The notes: generated by a model not told the origin, from the letters alone. Numbered from the stretch's first letter, positions 51,561-59,963 are shown. The stretch: DNA of 64,000 nucleotides from Bacillota bacterium (GCA_029907475.1 JARYLU010000003.1:62001-126000); one strand, 5' to 3'. Numbers and translations are program-made.

Positions 51561-51797
51561 GTGCACCTTGAGATTCGTGGCGCCGAAAAACTCAGTTTTC
51601 GAGAAAAGCAGGCTGTGGTTCTTAAAGAAATGGGTTACAGCAACGAGGCAATCGCAAAAAAAATGGGCGTGAACGCCACAACTGTTGCTACTCTGCTGGG
51701 GCGGGCGCGGAGCAAGGGTTATGAGGTTGTCATCATCATTCCTACCTCCTTAGGCTTATTCAGGGAAGAAAACGAAGTGGAGGGCGAGATTTCGTGA
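51561..51797 (+). CDS. Small helix-turn-helix protein (sigma-70 region 4/LuxR-like)
   Basis: About 78 residues: LSFREKQAVVLKEMGYSNEAIAKKMGVNATTVATLLGRAR is a clear helix-turn-helix of the sigma region 4/LuxR C-terminal type. GTG at 51561 is weakly preferred; the alternative GTG at 51537 lies inside the DnaA-box cluster. It overlaps divIC by four bases. The target is unknown. DnaA boxes directly upstream suggest regulation by DnaA (inference). Confidence 0.7.
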   Translation: MHLEIRGAEKLSFREKQAVVLKEMGYSNEAIAKKMGVNATTVATLLGRARSKGYEVVIIIPTSLGLFREENEVEGEIS

Positions 51798-52156
51798 GGC
51801 CAGGGCGCAGGAAAAAACAGGATTGGAAGCGTCTCAGGTTGCTCTGGAAGCGGCGTCTTCTCTTTTTAGCCCTGACAGCGTTTTTTTGTTGTCTCATCTT
51901 GCTTCCGCTCCAGATTAAAATCTGGGGCATGGAAAAAGAACTGCTCAGGCTCCGCCGGGAGGAGCAGGCGGTTCTCCAGAAGCAGCAAGAAATCCGGCAA
52001 GAACTCGAGTTTTACGAGAGCGACGCCTTTGTCGAAGAGGCGGCACGCCGGGATCTGGGGCTGGTAAAACCGGGGGAGACCCTGGTAGTTCCCGCGGTCC
52101 CTGGCAGGGTACAGCCCCCCCCCAAAGATTTGGGGACAAATCCTTACCGTGACTGA
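51794..52156 (+). CDS. divIC: Cell-division protein DivIC/FtsB family
   Basis: A 120-residue bitopic protein with a basic N-terminal tail, one membrane span (RRLLFLALTAFFCCLILLPL), a leucine-zipper-like coiled coil (MEKELLRLRREEQAVLQKQQEIRQEL) and the DivIC box YESDAFVEEAARRDLGLVKPGE. It acts with DivIB and FtsL at the septum. GTG at 51794 overlaps the HTH gene stop. The yabP-yabQ-divIC order equals Bacillus. Confidence 0.92.
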   Translation: MRPGRRKKQDWKRLRLLWKRRLLFLALTAFFCCLILLPLQIKIWGMEKELLRLRREEQAVLQKQQEIRQELEFYESDAFVEEAARRDLGLVKPGETLVVPAVPGRVQPPPKDLGTNPYRD

Positions 52157-52178
52157 TTGACGTGAGGAGCGATTTCCG

Positions 52179-53084
52179 GTGCAGGGTCCAGAAACGGAAC
52201 GATTTGCCGCAATTGATATCGGTACTAACTCGGTCCGCTTGTTGATAGCAGAAGTTGAAGAAACGCGGGGGGTTCTTCCCCAATTTTTTGCTTTGCGGAT
52301 GACGCGGGTCGGAGAGGGGTTATCAAAGGGGAAAGGGTTGCAGCCGGAACCTGTTGCACGTACCCTGTCCGCCCTCCTGGAGTTCCGCGGTCTGATTGAA
52401 CAATACGGGGCAAACCGGATGCGGGTGGTGGCAACCAGTGCCGTCCGGGAGGCTCTTAACGCCGCGGCTTTTCTCAAGTCTGTGAAAGATCAGGTGGGGT
52501 TCCGGGTAGATGTCATCAGCGGGGAGGAGGAGGCCTGTTTAAGCTATACTGGTGCCTGCAGCGCCCTGCCCGGTGTCCAGCGGGGGATAGTTGTCGACAT
52601 CGGGGGAGGAAGCACGGAATTTACCTACCCGCTCAAACCTGATGCGCCGGAAACCGGACTGCGCTGTACCAGCGTTCCCCTGGGGGCGGTCCGTCTCGCG
52701 GAGGCGCCCCGCTTGCTGTCTGAAATTCTCGCACCAATGAAAGCTGTTTTGGACGAGATCGGGATGTGCCGGGAAAAGACCCTGATCGGGGTCGGAGGAA
52801 CGATTACGACGCTTGCAGCCGTAGACCAGGGCCTGGTCACGTATGACCCGGAGCGGGTACACGGATACCGTTTAACCAGGGCTGCCGTCGAGAGAATATT
52901 GTTTCACCTTGCGGCGAAGAATAAAGATGAGAGAAAACAGGTGCCCGGCCTCCAGCCGGAGCGGGCCGATATCATTGTAGCCGGAACCACTATTTTATGG
53001 GCAATTCTCGGCTACCTCAGGGTTACAGAAATCATAGTCAGCGAAGCCGATCTCCTCTACGGGATCATCCTGGAATTAAGCTGA
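52179..53084 (+). CDS. Ppx/GppA-family exopolyphosphatase
   Basis: A 301-residue ASKHA-fold enzyme: FAAIDIGTNSVRLLIAEV, ATSAVREALN, ISGEEEACLSYTGA, VDIGGGSTEF and GVGGTITTLAAV. It lacks the C-terminal HD domain of long Ppx/GppA proteins, so it is the short two-lobe form. It should hydrolyse polyphosphate or pppGpp; which one cannot be decided. GTG at 52179 follows GAGGAG. In Clostridia a ppx gene commonly follows divIC (from memory). Confidence 0.9.
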   Translation: MQGPETERFAAIDIGTNSVRLLIAEVEETRGVLPQFFALRMTRVGEGLSKGKGLQPEPVARTLSALLEFRGLIEQYGANRMRVVATSAVREALNAAAFLKSVKDQVGFRVDVISGEEEACLSYTGACSALPGVQRGIVVDIGGGSTEFTYPLKPDAPETGLRCTSVPLGAVRLAEAPRLLSEILAPMKAVLDEIGMCREKTLIGVGGTITTLAAVDQGLVTYDPERVHGYRLTRAAVERILFHLAAKNKDERKQVPGLQPERADIIVAGTTILWAILGYLRVTEIIVSEADLLYGIILELS

Positions 53085-53102
53085 CGCGGAAGGGGTCTCC
53101 AA

Positions 53103-53546
53103 ATGTCTCTCGCGCTGCTTCCCCTCATCTTTGCCCTCGTCGCCGGGGTCACGATGGCCCTCCAGGGTTCTTTGAATTCCGCCCTGGGCAAGGTCATCGG
53201 CCTTCTAGAGGCCACCTTTATAGTTCACGTTACGGGAACACTGACCCTGATAATTTTACTCTTTCTTCTCCAGTTGGGCAGGGGAGACCTGGGCCGCTGG
53301 GCGCAGGCCCCCTGGTACACCTACCTGGGGGGATTGCTGGGAGTCCTGATCATTTACGCCGTTGTAGCCAGCATCCCCAAGCTGGGTGTGGCCGTGGCCA
53401 CAACCCTGATCATCGTCGGCCAGGTTTCTACCGCGCTGGCGATTGACCACTTCGGTCTCTTTGGCCTGAAGGCGGTTCCCTTTACCTGGTGGAAGGTTTT
53501 CGGCCTTGCCCTCCTTGCGACAGGCGCGAAGCTGATGCTGAACTAA
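53103..53546 (+). CDS. DMT-superfamily membrane protein (YdcZ/DUF606)
   Basis: A 147-residue protein with five membrane spans, beginning LPLIFALVAGVTMALQGSLNSALGKVIG and ending in GLALLATGAKLMLN, matching the half-sized DUF606 transporters that usually work as pairs. Only one copy is present here, so it may homodimerise. ATG at 53103 has GGAAGGGG upstream. The substrate is unknown. Confidence 0.85.
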   Translation: MSLALLPLIFALVAGVTMALQGSLNSALGKVIGLLEATFIVHVTGTLTLIILLFLLQLGRGDLGRWAQAPWYTYLGGLLGVLIIYAVVASIPKLGVAVATTLIIVGQVSTALAIDHFGLFGLKAVPFTWWKVFGLALLATGAKLMLN

Positions 53547-54121
53547 ACCTACCTCTAAAATTTTTCCGGTTTGTTAATCCGGACCCGCAAATTAACATCA
53601 AAAGTACATTCACGCAAAGCCAAGCCGATAATACCCATCCCTTCGCCCGGGCACCCTTTGTCAAGAGGCAATAGTCCCCGGGATTTTTACTGTTTCTTAC
53701 CTCGAGACCTGGCCCCTCGGGTATCCTCCCATTATCCATGCACAAAAAAGTTCCTGGCTTCACCGAACGCTCCGGGCACAGACTGTAATAATTCCTATTC
53801 TCTTTTTAGCCCGAGAGCTGGCAGGATTTCGGGAAAAAATTTCGAAGCAAATTTCAGGCAGGGTCTAAAATTCAGGAGGATTTTACCCCTGGATGTAGAA
53901 TAGGATTAAGGCAGCCTTTGTTTTAAAAAAGTCTATCCGTGCGGCTTTTTTTCGCCGGACGGATGGCCAGGGTAACCTCTTTTTGTGTCCCACTTTGTTT
54001 CACGCTTCTCAAAACTCGGCCGGGAAGCAGGATTTCTTCTTCAAGGACCTGTCAGCAGGAGGTGAGAAGGGGGGGGGATTTCAGGGAGAAAACGAGGTGT
54101 TTTTACGCGTCCGCCGGTTAG
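53547..54121 (+). other. Long intergenic stretch with motif copy 2 (53820-53846), otherwise unassigned
   Basis: I find no credible gene here. Bases 53820-53846 repeat the block seen before mbl (GGCAGGATTTCGGG, A-run, TTCGAA), followed by GATGTAGAATA near 53892. An imperfect hairpin (ATCCGT...ACGGAT) lies near 53934-53963. A promoter for the hydrogenase operon presumably lies here or in the next 130 bases, but none is clear. Confidence 0.4.
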
Positions 54122-54253
54122 TCTCCTTCCCGGGGAGGGGATGAAAGGCGGCTACCGCGGGAACCGCGGGAAATTACGCCTGTGGAGCCGGGCCAGGGGG
54201 TCCCCAATGAAGCAGGAAGCCCCTGCCGTGAGGAGGGGTGGTTCACCGGGTGA
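54122..54253 (+). mobile_element. IS200/IS605-type right-end remnant with tnpB C-terminal fragment
   Basis: In frame with a TGA at 54251-54253, 43 codons read ...REITPVEPGQGVPNEAGSP..., which matches the C-terminal tail I recall for many TnpB (IS605/IS1341) proteins. The DNA also has the right-end signature: AATGAAGCAGGAAGCCCC, a CCCCT...AGGGG hairpin, then GGTTCAC. In intact elements this region is the 3' scaffold of the TnpB guide (omega) RNA. An in-frame TAG at 54119-54121 and the absence of further tnpB show it is decayed. It lies 27 bases before the hydrogenase operon. Confidence 0.7.
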
Positions 54254-54280
54254 GAAATTAATTTTTGTGGGAGGTGTATT

Positions 54281-56191
54281 TTGCCAGTGGAAGCATTTGT
54301 GCTCCCGAAAGCAGAGTTAGGCGGCTTTGTGGCAAAGTTGAAGGCGAATTACGAAGTCTTCGGCCCTGTTGCAAAGGGCACGGAGTTTGTCTTTGGCGCC
54401 GTTGCTGCTGCTGAAGATTTGCGCCTTGATTATGATACCACAATCCTGCCGCCGAAGAAATATTTCCACCGGCCGGTTGAGACTCTTTTTACTTTTAACG
54501 GGCCAGTAGAAATTGCCGGAGAAGGAGAGAAGGTAGCAGGGAAACAGCTTCTTTTTGGAGTTCATCCCTGTGATGTGAATGCGTTGCTCAGCCTGGACAA
54601 GGTCTTCCTGAACACCTATCCAGATCCCTATTACAAGGCCCGCCGCGAAAACACGGTAATCATCGGGGTAAATTGTGTGGCCCCCTGTGAAAACGGTTTC
54701 TGTTCCTCCTTCAATACAGGGCCGGCGATGGATACGGGATTTGATCTTGCCCTGACGGATATCGGCGACAAGTACGTTGTCGAAGTGGGGAGTGCCCAGG
54801 GGAAGGATCTGGTTGCAGGATTGGCGGCTGCCTCCGAGGCGGACCTGGTTGCCAGGAATAAGGCCCTGCGGGCCTGCCAGCAAAAGATTACACGCCAGAT
54901 TGATGCGGAGAACCTGGGCGAACTCCTTCATCAAAACGTTGAGCACCCCAAGTGGGAAGAACTGAAGGAAGAATGTCTTGCGTGCGGTACCTGCACCACC
55001 GTTTGTCCTACCTGCTTCTGTTTCGGTGTCAAAGATTACGTGGATCTTTCCCTCAAAGCAGGGGAGCGGCCTCGCACCTGGGATTCCTGTATGTTCTATG
55101 AATTTTCCCGGGTTGCGCTGGACCACGTTTTCCGGCCTGGCCGGGCGGCGCGGATCAAGCAGCGGATTTTCCACAAACTCACTTACTTTAACCAGCAGTT
55201 TGAGGGATCGCCTGGCTGCGTGGGATGCGGGCGCTGCGTTTCTACCTGTATTAAGGCAATTGACCCGGTAGAAATTGTGGCCGCGATCCAGGAGAACCCC
55301 AACCCGCCGGAGGAAGTCAAGCTTTACACGCCACCCGCGAAAAAGGTTACTCCAGAAACGAGCCCCTGGGCTCCACAGAAGGCTGTTATTAAGGCAATCA
55401 AGCAGCAGACGAAGGATACTACGACTTATACCTTCGCTTTTGCGGATCCCAAAGTGCAGGAGGCTTATACCTACGATCCCGGGGTCTTCAACGAGATCAG
55501 CATTTTCGGGATCGGAGAGGCACCGATCTCGATCAGTTCCTGTGCTGATGTGAAGGATTCATTCGATCATACGATCCGGGCGGTAGGTAATGTTACGAAT
55601 GCCCTTGCCAAACTCCAGGTCGGAGATATTGTCGGGATCAGGGGTCCCTATGGAGTAGGCTGGCCGGTAGAGGAAATGAAAGGGAAGAACGTGCTCCTGG
55701 TTGCCGGAGGAATTGGTCTTGCTCCTTTACGCCCCGTAATCAAGTACATCCAGGCGCGTCGTGACCAGTATGGCGATTTTGAGATCCTTTACGGTGCCAG
55801 GACGCCGAACGACATGCTTTTCACCGGTGAGTTTGAAGAATGGCGGAAGATCCCGAATACCCGGCTCTACCTGACGGTGGACATTGTCCCGCCGGGAGTG
55901 GAATGGGGTCATAACATCGGTGTCGTTACCACACTGTTCGATAAAATGGCCTCCAGACCTGAAAACACCATTATGGTCACCTGCGGTCCTGAGATCATGA
56001 TGAAGTTCGTGGTACGGGGGCTGCTCGCGCGGGGCTTCAGTCCGGAGCAGATTTACGTCTCCCTTGAGCGCCGCATGAGCTGCGGAATTAAGAAGTGCGG
56101 CAACTGCCAGATCGGTCCGGTCTTTGTCTGCCAGGATGGCCCCGTGTTTAAGTACGCGGATATCAAAGACCTCCCCGAAGAGATCTTTTAA
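54281..56191 (+). CDS. [NiFe] hydrogenase electron-transfer subunit, beta-gamma fusion (HydB-HydG/AsrA-AsrB type)
   Basis: A 636-residue protein. Residues 1-340 match the sulfhydrogenase beta (AsrA-like) subunit with two [4Fe-4S] motifs: CLACGTCTTVCP (Cys232-242) and CVGCGRCVSTC (Cys313-323). Residues 365-636 match the gamma (AsrB-like) flavin reductase, with an FAD segment (GEAPISISS), an NAD(P) loop (VAGGIGLAPLRP) and a C-terminal [2Fe-2S] set, CGIKKCGNCQIGPVFVC (Cys601-617). In Pyrococcus these are separate proteins. It should pass electrons between NAD(P)H and the small subunit in the cytoplasm. TTG at 54281 follows GGGAGGTG. Confidence 0.9.
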   Translation: MPVEAFVLPKAELGGFVAKLKANYEVFGPVAKGTEFVFGAVAAAEDLRLDYDTTILPPKKYFHRPVETLFTFNGPVEIAGEGEKVAGKQLLFGVHPCDVNALLSLDKVFLNTYPDPYYKARRENTVIIGVNCVAPCENGFCSSFNTGPAMDTGFDLALTDIGDKYVVEVGSAQGKDLVAGLAAASEADLVARNKALRACQQKITRQIDAENLGELLHQNVEHPKWEELKEECLACGTCTTVCPTCFCFGVKDYVDLSLKAGERPRTWDSCMFYEFSRVALDHVFRPGRAARIKQRIFHKLTYFNQQFEGSPGCVGCGRCVSTCIKAIDPVEIVAAIQENPNPPEEVKLYTPPAKKVTPETSPWAPQKAVIKAIKQQTKDTTTYTFAFADPKVQEAYTYDPGVFNEISIFGIGEAPISISSCADVKDSFDHTIRAVGNVTNALAKLQVGDIVGIRGPYGVGWPVEEMKGKNVLLVAGGIGLAPLRPVIKYIQARRDQYGDFEILYGARTPNDMLFTGEFEEWRKIPNTRLYLTVDIVPPGVEWGHNIGVVTTLFDKMASRPENTIMVTCGPEIMMKFVVRGLLARGFSPEQIYVSLERRMSCGIKKCGNCQIGPVFVCQDGPVFKYADIKDLPEEIF

Positions 56192-56204
56192 GGAGGTGTG
56201 CTAG

Positions 56205-56972
56205 GTGGCAAAACCGAAAATTGCAGTTTTCAAGTTCAGTTCTTGTGCAGGATGCCAGCTTTCCATCCTCAACATTGAGGACCACCTGCTGGATGTCTTA
56301 GGGGCCGTTGATGTTGCTTATTTTGTCATGGCAAAGCGGGAAAACCACGAAGGACCGTATGACATCGGATTTGTAGAAGGTGCCGTAACTTCTCCCAAGG
56401 AACTGCTGGAGTTGAAGAAAATCCGCGAAGAGTGCAAGATCCTCGTAGCGATGGGAGCATGTGCCTGCACCGGTGGACTCCCCTCCATCAAGAACTTTGC
56501 CGGGACCCAGAGGGAGATGGAAGAAAAGGTTTATACCGAGCTTTGGGATCTCAAGTCCATTCCTGCCTACGGTATTGACCATTACGTCAAGGTAGATGCC
56601 TACCTGCGGGGTTGCGCCGTTGACGTAGGGGAAATGGTAGAACTGATCAAGAGCGCCCTGCTGGGTGTCAACCCGCACTTCCGGCCCCACAGTGTGTGCA
56701 ATGAGTGCAAGCTGAAGGAAAATGTCTGTCTCCTCGTAAACAAGGGGAAACCGTGTATGGGTTCCGTTACCGCAGCGGGCTGCGGTGCCCTTTGCCCCAG
56801 CTTAAACCGGCCGTGTGAAGGCTGCCGGGGGCCAGCTAACGATGCCAACGCGGCCTCCCTGGCGCAGACGTTCGCCGTTGATCTCGGCTTGAGCCGGGAT
56901 GACGTGAGACGGAAGTTCCTCAAGTACGCGGGGAACACGCCAGAGTTTAAAAAAGGAGCTGAGGCTGTATGA
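56205..56972 (+). CDS. [NiFe] hydrogenase small subunit (group 3b-type, delta)
   Basis: A 255-residue cytoplasmic small subunit with no Tat signal. The proximal cluster ligands are in CAGCQLS and GACACTGG. A cysteine-rich C-terminal half (CNECKLKENVC, PCMGS, CGALCP, PCEGC) provides the medial and distal [4Fe-4S] clusters. It relays electrons between the fused flavoprotein and the nickel site. GTG at 56205 follows AAGGAGGTG. It overlaps the large-subunit gene by four bases. Confidence 0.93.
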   Translation: MAKPKIAVFKFSSCAGCQLSILNIEDHLLDVLGAVDVAYFVMAKRENHEGPYDIGFVEGAVTSPKELLELKKIREECKILVAMGACACTGGLPSIKNFAGTQREMEEKVYTELWDLKSIPAYGIDHYVKVDAYLRGCAVDVGEMVELIKSALLGVNPHFRPHSVCNECKLKENVCLLVNKGKPCMGSVTAAGCGALCPSLNRPCEGCRGPANDANAASLAQTFAVDLGLSRDDVRRKFLKYAGNTPEFKKGAEAV

Positions 56973-58282
56973 GCGACAGGAGAATTTTTGTTGATTACAT
57001 TGCTCGGACCGAAGGAGACGGGGCGATTGATATCATCGTCGGCCCGAACGGTGAATTAAAGAAGGCCCGCTGGGAGGTCTGGGAGCCGCCGAGATTTTTC
57101 GAGGCCTTCCTGGTAGGCCGGAAAGCTGAAGAGGTTCCCGAGATCGTCCAGCGGATCTGCGGTATTTGCCCGCATGCGCACCACATTGCGGCGGTCCGGG
57201 CTGTGGAGCGGGCGATGGGTGTCAAGGTCAGCGAGCAGACGGTTTTGCTCCGGGAGTTGGTGCACTACAGCGACTGGATCATGAGCCACGCCCTGCACGT
57301 GTTCTGCCTGGCGGCACCCGACTTTCTGGGATACGAAAGTGTCATTGCCATGGCAGGCAATTCCGACCTGCTCCCGATTGTGGGGAAGGCCCTGCAACTG
57401 AAGCGTTTGGGAAATGATATGATCGTGGTCACCACCGGGCATGAGATCCAGAACAGGACCTCGGTTGTGGGCGGTTTTACAGCGGTTCCCGAAGGCTCCG
57501 AGCTCCGGAAGCTGAAAGAGCGCCTGAAAGCCGCCAAGGAGTTTGGCTTTGAAACCGTAAAACTTGCCGCGAAGCTTGCGTCCCAACCGCCGTATCCGGA
57601 TCTTGTACGGAAGTGCGAGCACGTCGCGCTGCACGATGACAAGAAGTATGCCATTAACGACGGGCGGCTTGTTTCAACAGAAGGCCTCAATGTTCCCGAC
57701 TGGGAGTACCCGATCTGGATCATCGAGAAACACGTCCCCAGTTGCAACTGCAAGCACGCCATTATCAAGGACCGCGACTCCTTCCTGGTTGGGCCTCTCG
57801 CCCGCGTGAACAACAACTTCGATCAACTTTCGCCCGACGCCAAGGCCGCCGCCAGAGAAGTTGGTTTCGTGGCACCGGACTTCAACCCGTTCATGAGCAT
57901 CGTGGCGCGCGCCATCGAAATCGTACACTCAATTGATGCTTCAATGCAACTGATTAATGAACTGGACGATCCCAAGTTTGAAGAGCCGACCTTTGAATAC
58001 AAGGCAGGCGAATCCTATGCGGTTACCGAGGCGGCGCGCGGGATCTGCTGCCACGGCGGGCGCATCGACAAGGACGGGGTTGTCCAGAAGTGGGACATCG
58101 TGGCGCCGACTGCCCGGAACGTCTACAACCTGGAAAAGGACTTCGAAGAATTTGTGCCCAAGCTCCTTCACCTTTCCGATGAAGAACTGACCCTCAAGTG
58201 CGAAATGATGGTGCGCAACTACGACCCGTGCCAGTCCTGTGCAACTCACTCCATTAAGGTCAAGATCCGCCGGGAGAGGTAA
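56969..58282 (+). CDS. [NiFe] hydrogenase large subunit (group 3b-type, alpha)
   Basis: A 437-residue catalytic subunit. The nickel ligands are in the L1 motif RICGICPHAH (Cys64, Cys67) and the L2 motif DPCQSCATH (Cys421, Cys424). A 10-residue C-terminal extension after His427 should be cut off by the protease encoded next. The set of fused flavoprotein, small and large subunits points to a bidirectional NADP-linked group 3b enzyme, which may make or use H2 and could reduce sulfur. Confidence 0.95.
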   Translation: MSDRRIFVDYIARTEGDGAIDIIVGPNGELKKARWEVWEPPRFFEAFLVGRKAEEVPEIVQRICGICPHAHHIAAVRAVERAMGVKVSEQTVLLRELVHYSDWIMSHALHVFCLAAPDFLGYESVIAMAGNSDLLPIVGKALQLKRLGNDMIVVTTGHEIQNRTSVVGGFTAVPEGSELRKLKERLKAAKEFGFETVKLAAKLASQPPYPDLVRKCEHVALHDDKKYAINDGRLVSTEGLNVPDWEYPIWIIEKHVPSCNCKHAIIKDRDSFLVGPLARVNNNFDQLSPDAKAAAREVGFVAPDFNPFMSIVARAIEIVHSIDASMQLINELDDPKFEEPTFEYKAGESYAVTEAARGICCHGGRIDKDGVVQKWDIVAPTARNVYNLEKDFEEFVPKLLHLSDEELTLKCEMMVRNYDPCQSCATHSIKVKIRRER

Positions 58283-58747
58283 ATGCATCCTGGTATTCTT
58301 GTCATTGGTTGCGGCAACCGGTACGCTTCAGACGATGCGGTGGGTTTGCATGTAGCCCGGAGTTTAAAAGAGTGCCAGCTTCCAGGTGAGGTAAGGGTGA
58401 TTGAGGCCGGGACGCCCGGCCTCAATCTTCTTGATCTCTGGGAGGGGGCAGACCGGGTGCTCATCGTGGATGCGGTCAGGAGCGGGGCGCCGCCGGGTAC
58501 CGTTCACTGCTTCGACGCCTCCCTTCTCCCCCCGCGGGAAGTGATGCCTGTTTCTTCCCACGGGATTAACGTTATCGATGCCGTGGAACTGGGGAGGATC
58601 CTGGGAAGACTCCCCGCCACTTTGCTGATCGTGGGGGTCGAAATTTTAACACAGGAACCCTTCCGGGAAGGGCTTTCTGCTGCTGTCGCGGCTGCGGTGC
58701 CGCGCGCCCGGGACCGCGTCCTGGCAGAAATCGCGCAAATGCTCTAA
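58283..58747 (+). CDS. Hydrogenase maturation endopeptidase (HycI/HyaD family)
   Basis: A 154-residue protease with the family signature GCGNRYASDDAVGLHVARSL and nickel-sensing residues in VIEAGTPGLNLL and SSHGINVID. It removes the C-terminal peptide of the large subunit after nickel insertion. ATG at 58283 starts directly after the large-subunit stop, indicating coupled expression. Confidence 0.93.
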   Translation: MHPGILVIGCGNRYASDDAVGLHVARSLKECQLPGEVRVIEAGTPGLNLLDLWEGADRVLIVDAVRSGAPPGTVHCFDASLLPPREVMPVSSHGINVIDAVELGRILGRLPATLLIVGVEILTQEPFREGLSAAVAAAVPRARDRVLAEIAQML

Positions 58748-58819
58748 CAGGGGTTGAGAATCCAGGCGGTTTCGCTTAAAATGATGGTGGTTTGTGAAGA
58801 TCTCGAAGGGAGGAAGCAG

Positions 58820-59161
58820 ATGCACGAACTTTCGTTAATGGAAAACGTAGTCCAGATCCTGCGTACCAACGCAGCAGAAAACGGAATTAAAAAGATTACG
58901 CGGATCCAGCTTGTTGTCGGTAAAATGACAATGGCAGTCCCTGATGCGCTGCAATTTGCCTTCGAGGTGTTCAAGGAGGAGAAGCTTTTCAAGGACGCGG
59001 TGCTTGAAATTAAGGAGGAGCCTGTAAGGGGAGAGTGTAAAGAATGCCGGCAAACTTTCGAAATCAAAGACTTTGAATTTTTGTGCCCTTTCTGTTCCGG
59101 CCCTCAGGTGAAGCTGGTAGGAGGAAGAGAGCTCTACATTGAATTTTATGAAGGAGACTAG
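58820..59161 (+). CDS. hypA: Hydrogenase nickel-insertion protein HypA
   Basis: A 113-residue protein starting MHELSLMENVV; His2 is the nickel ligand. The zinc site is formed by CKECRQTF and CPFCSG. ATG at 58820 follows GAAGGGAGG and gives the invariant N-terminus; the frame opens earlier but that extension is not translated. It works with HypB, encoded next. hypC-hypF are not in the window. Confidence 0.95.
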   Translation: MHELSLMENVVQILRTNAAENGIKKITRIQLVVGKMTMAVPDALQFAFEVFKEEKLFKDAVLEIKEEPVRGECKECRQTFEIKDFEFLCPFCSGPQVKLVGGRELYIEFYEGD

Positions 59162-59164
59162 ACC

Positions 59165-59839
59165 ATGGTTAAGGTGAGACTGGCAACCCCAGTTCTGCAG
59201 AAAAATGAAGAAGTTGCCCGGGAAAACCGGACATTTTTTCAAAAACAAGAGGTTTTTGCCTTAAATCTGATGAGTTCTCCCGGTTCCGGGAAAACCAGTA
59301 CCCTTGAACGCACCATTGAGCATCTTGCAGGAAGCCTGAATTTAGGGGTAATCGAGGGAGACATTTATACAACCAGGGACGCGGAGCGGATTGAAAGCCA
59401 TGGGGTTCCGGTGGTCCAGATTAATACGGCCGGCGCCTGTCATCTTGATGCCCGCATGATCAAACCTGCCCTGGAAGATTTTGATTTCGGAAAGCTCGAT
59501 CTCTTAATTATCGAAAATGTTGGGAACCTCGTTTGCCCGGCAGAATTCGATCTGGGTGAAGACGCCCGGGCTGTTGTGTTGAGTGTTACCGAAGGCAACG
59601 ATAAGCCGATGAAGTACCCTTTAATTTTCAGGCAGGCTCAAGTCGTATTGATTAACAAGACGGATCTTTTACCTTACACCGACTGCGACCTTGATCTTTT
59701 AGAAAAGGACTTAAAATCAATTAATCCCGACTTAAACCTTTTCCGGATTTCGGCGCGGGAAAACAAGGGGTTTACCCCCTGGATCGCGTGGTTGAGGGAA
59801 CAGGTAAAAATCAAAAAGTATGCCCGGGAGAGCCCTTGA
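59165..59839 (+). CDS. hypB: Hydrogenase nickel-incorporation GTPase HypB
   Basis: A 224-residue SIMIBI GTPase with the P-loop NLMSSPGSGKTS, the switch segment GDIYTTRDAERI, a cysteine metal-binding loop around GACHLD and LVCPAEFDLGE, and the base motif INKTDLLP. It lacks the N-terminal CCGCPG motif and His-rich region of the storage type. ATG at 59165 is three bases after hypA. It ends just inside the tRNA promoter. Confidence 0.95.
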   Translation: MVKVRLATPVLQKNEEVARENRTFFQKQEVFALNLMSSPGSGKTSTLERTIEHLAGSLNLGVIEGDIYTTRDAERIESHGVPVVQINTAGACHLDARMIKPALEDFDFGKLDLLIIENVGNLVCPAEFDLGEDARAVVLSVTEGNDKPMKYPLIFRQAQVVLINKTDLLPYTDCDLDLLEKDLKSINPDLNLFRISARENKGFTPWIAWLREQVKIKKYARESP

Positions 59840-59864
59840 CAGGTTTTTTGTTTTCAGGCATAAT
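59836..59864 (+). promoter_or_regulatory. Sigma-A promoter for the tRNA cluster
   Basis: TTGACA (59836-59841), a 17-base spacer and CATAAT (59859-59864), overlapping the hypB stop. It lies 13 bases before the first tRNA. Confidence 0.75.
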
Positions 59865-59876
59865 TGTTTTAGCCGG

Positions 59877-59952
59877 TGCGGGGTGGAGCAGTGGTCAGCT
59901 CGTCGGGCTCATAACCCGAAGGTCGCTGGTTCGAATCCAGCCCCCGCTACCA
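59877..59952 (+). tRNA. tRNA-fMet (initiator, CAT anticodon)
   Basis: A 76-base cloverleaf with encoded CCA. The anticodon loop is CTCATAA. Three consecutive G-C pairs (GGG/CCC) close the anticodon stem, and the first acceptor pair is unpaired; both are initiator hallmarks. Position 1:72 is T-T rather than the usual C-A. Confidence 0.93.
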
Positions 59953-59963
59953 AACAAGGTAAA

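Noticed and set aside
53610-53650. ACGCAAAGCCA, resembling part of a cyclic-di-GMP (GEMM) riboswitch
   Set aside because: The partner motifs of the aptamer (GGGCAAACC-like stem and the second stem with tetraloop) are not found around it, and no suitable gene follows.
53939-54121. A 60-codon frame before the hydrogenase operon
   Set aside because: No ribosome site, no recognisable similarity, and atypical composition; it also runs into the IS remnant.
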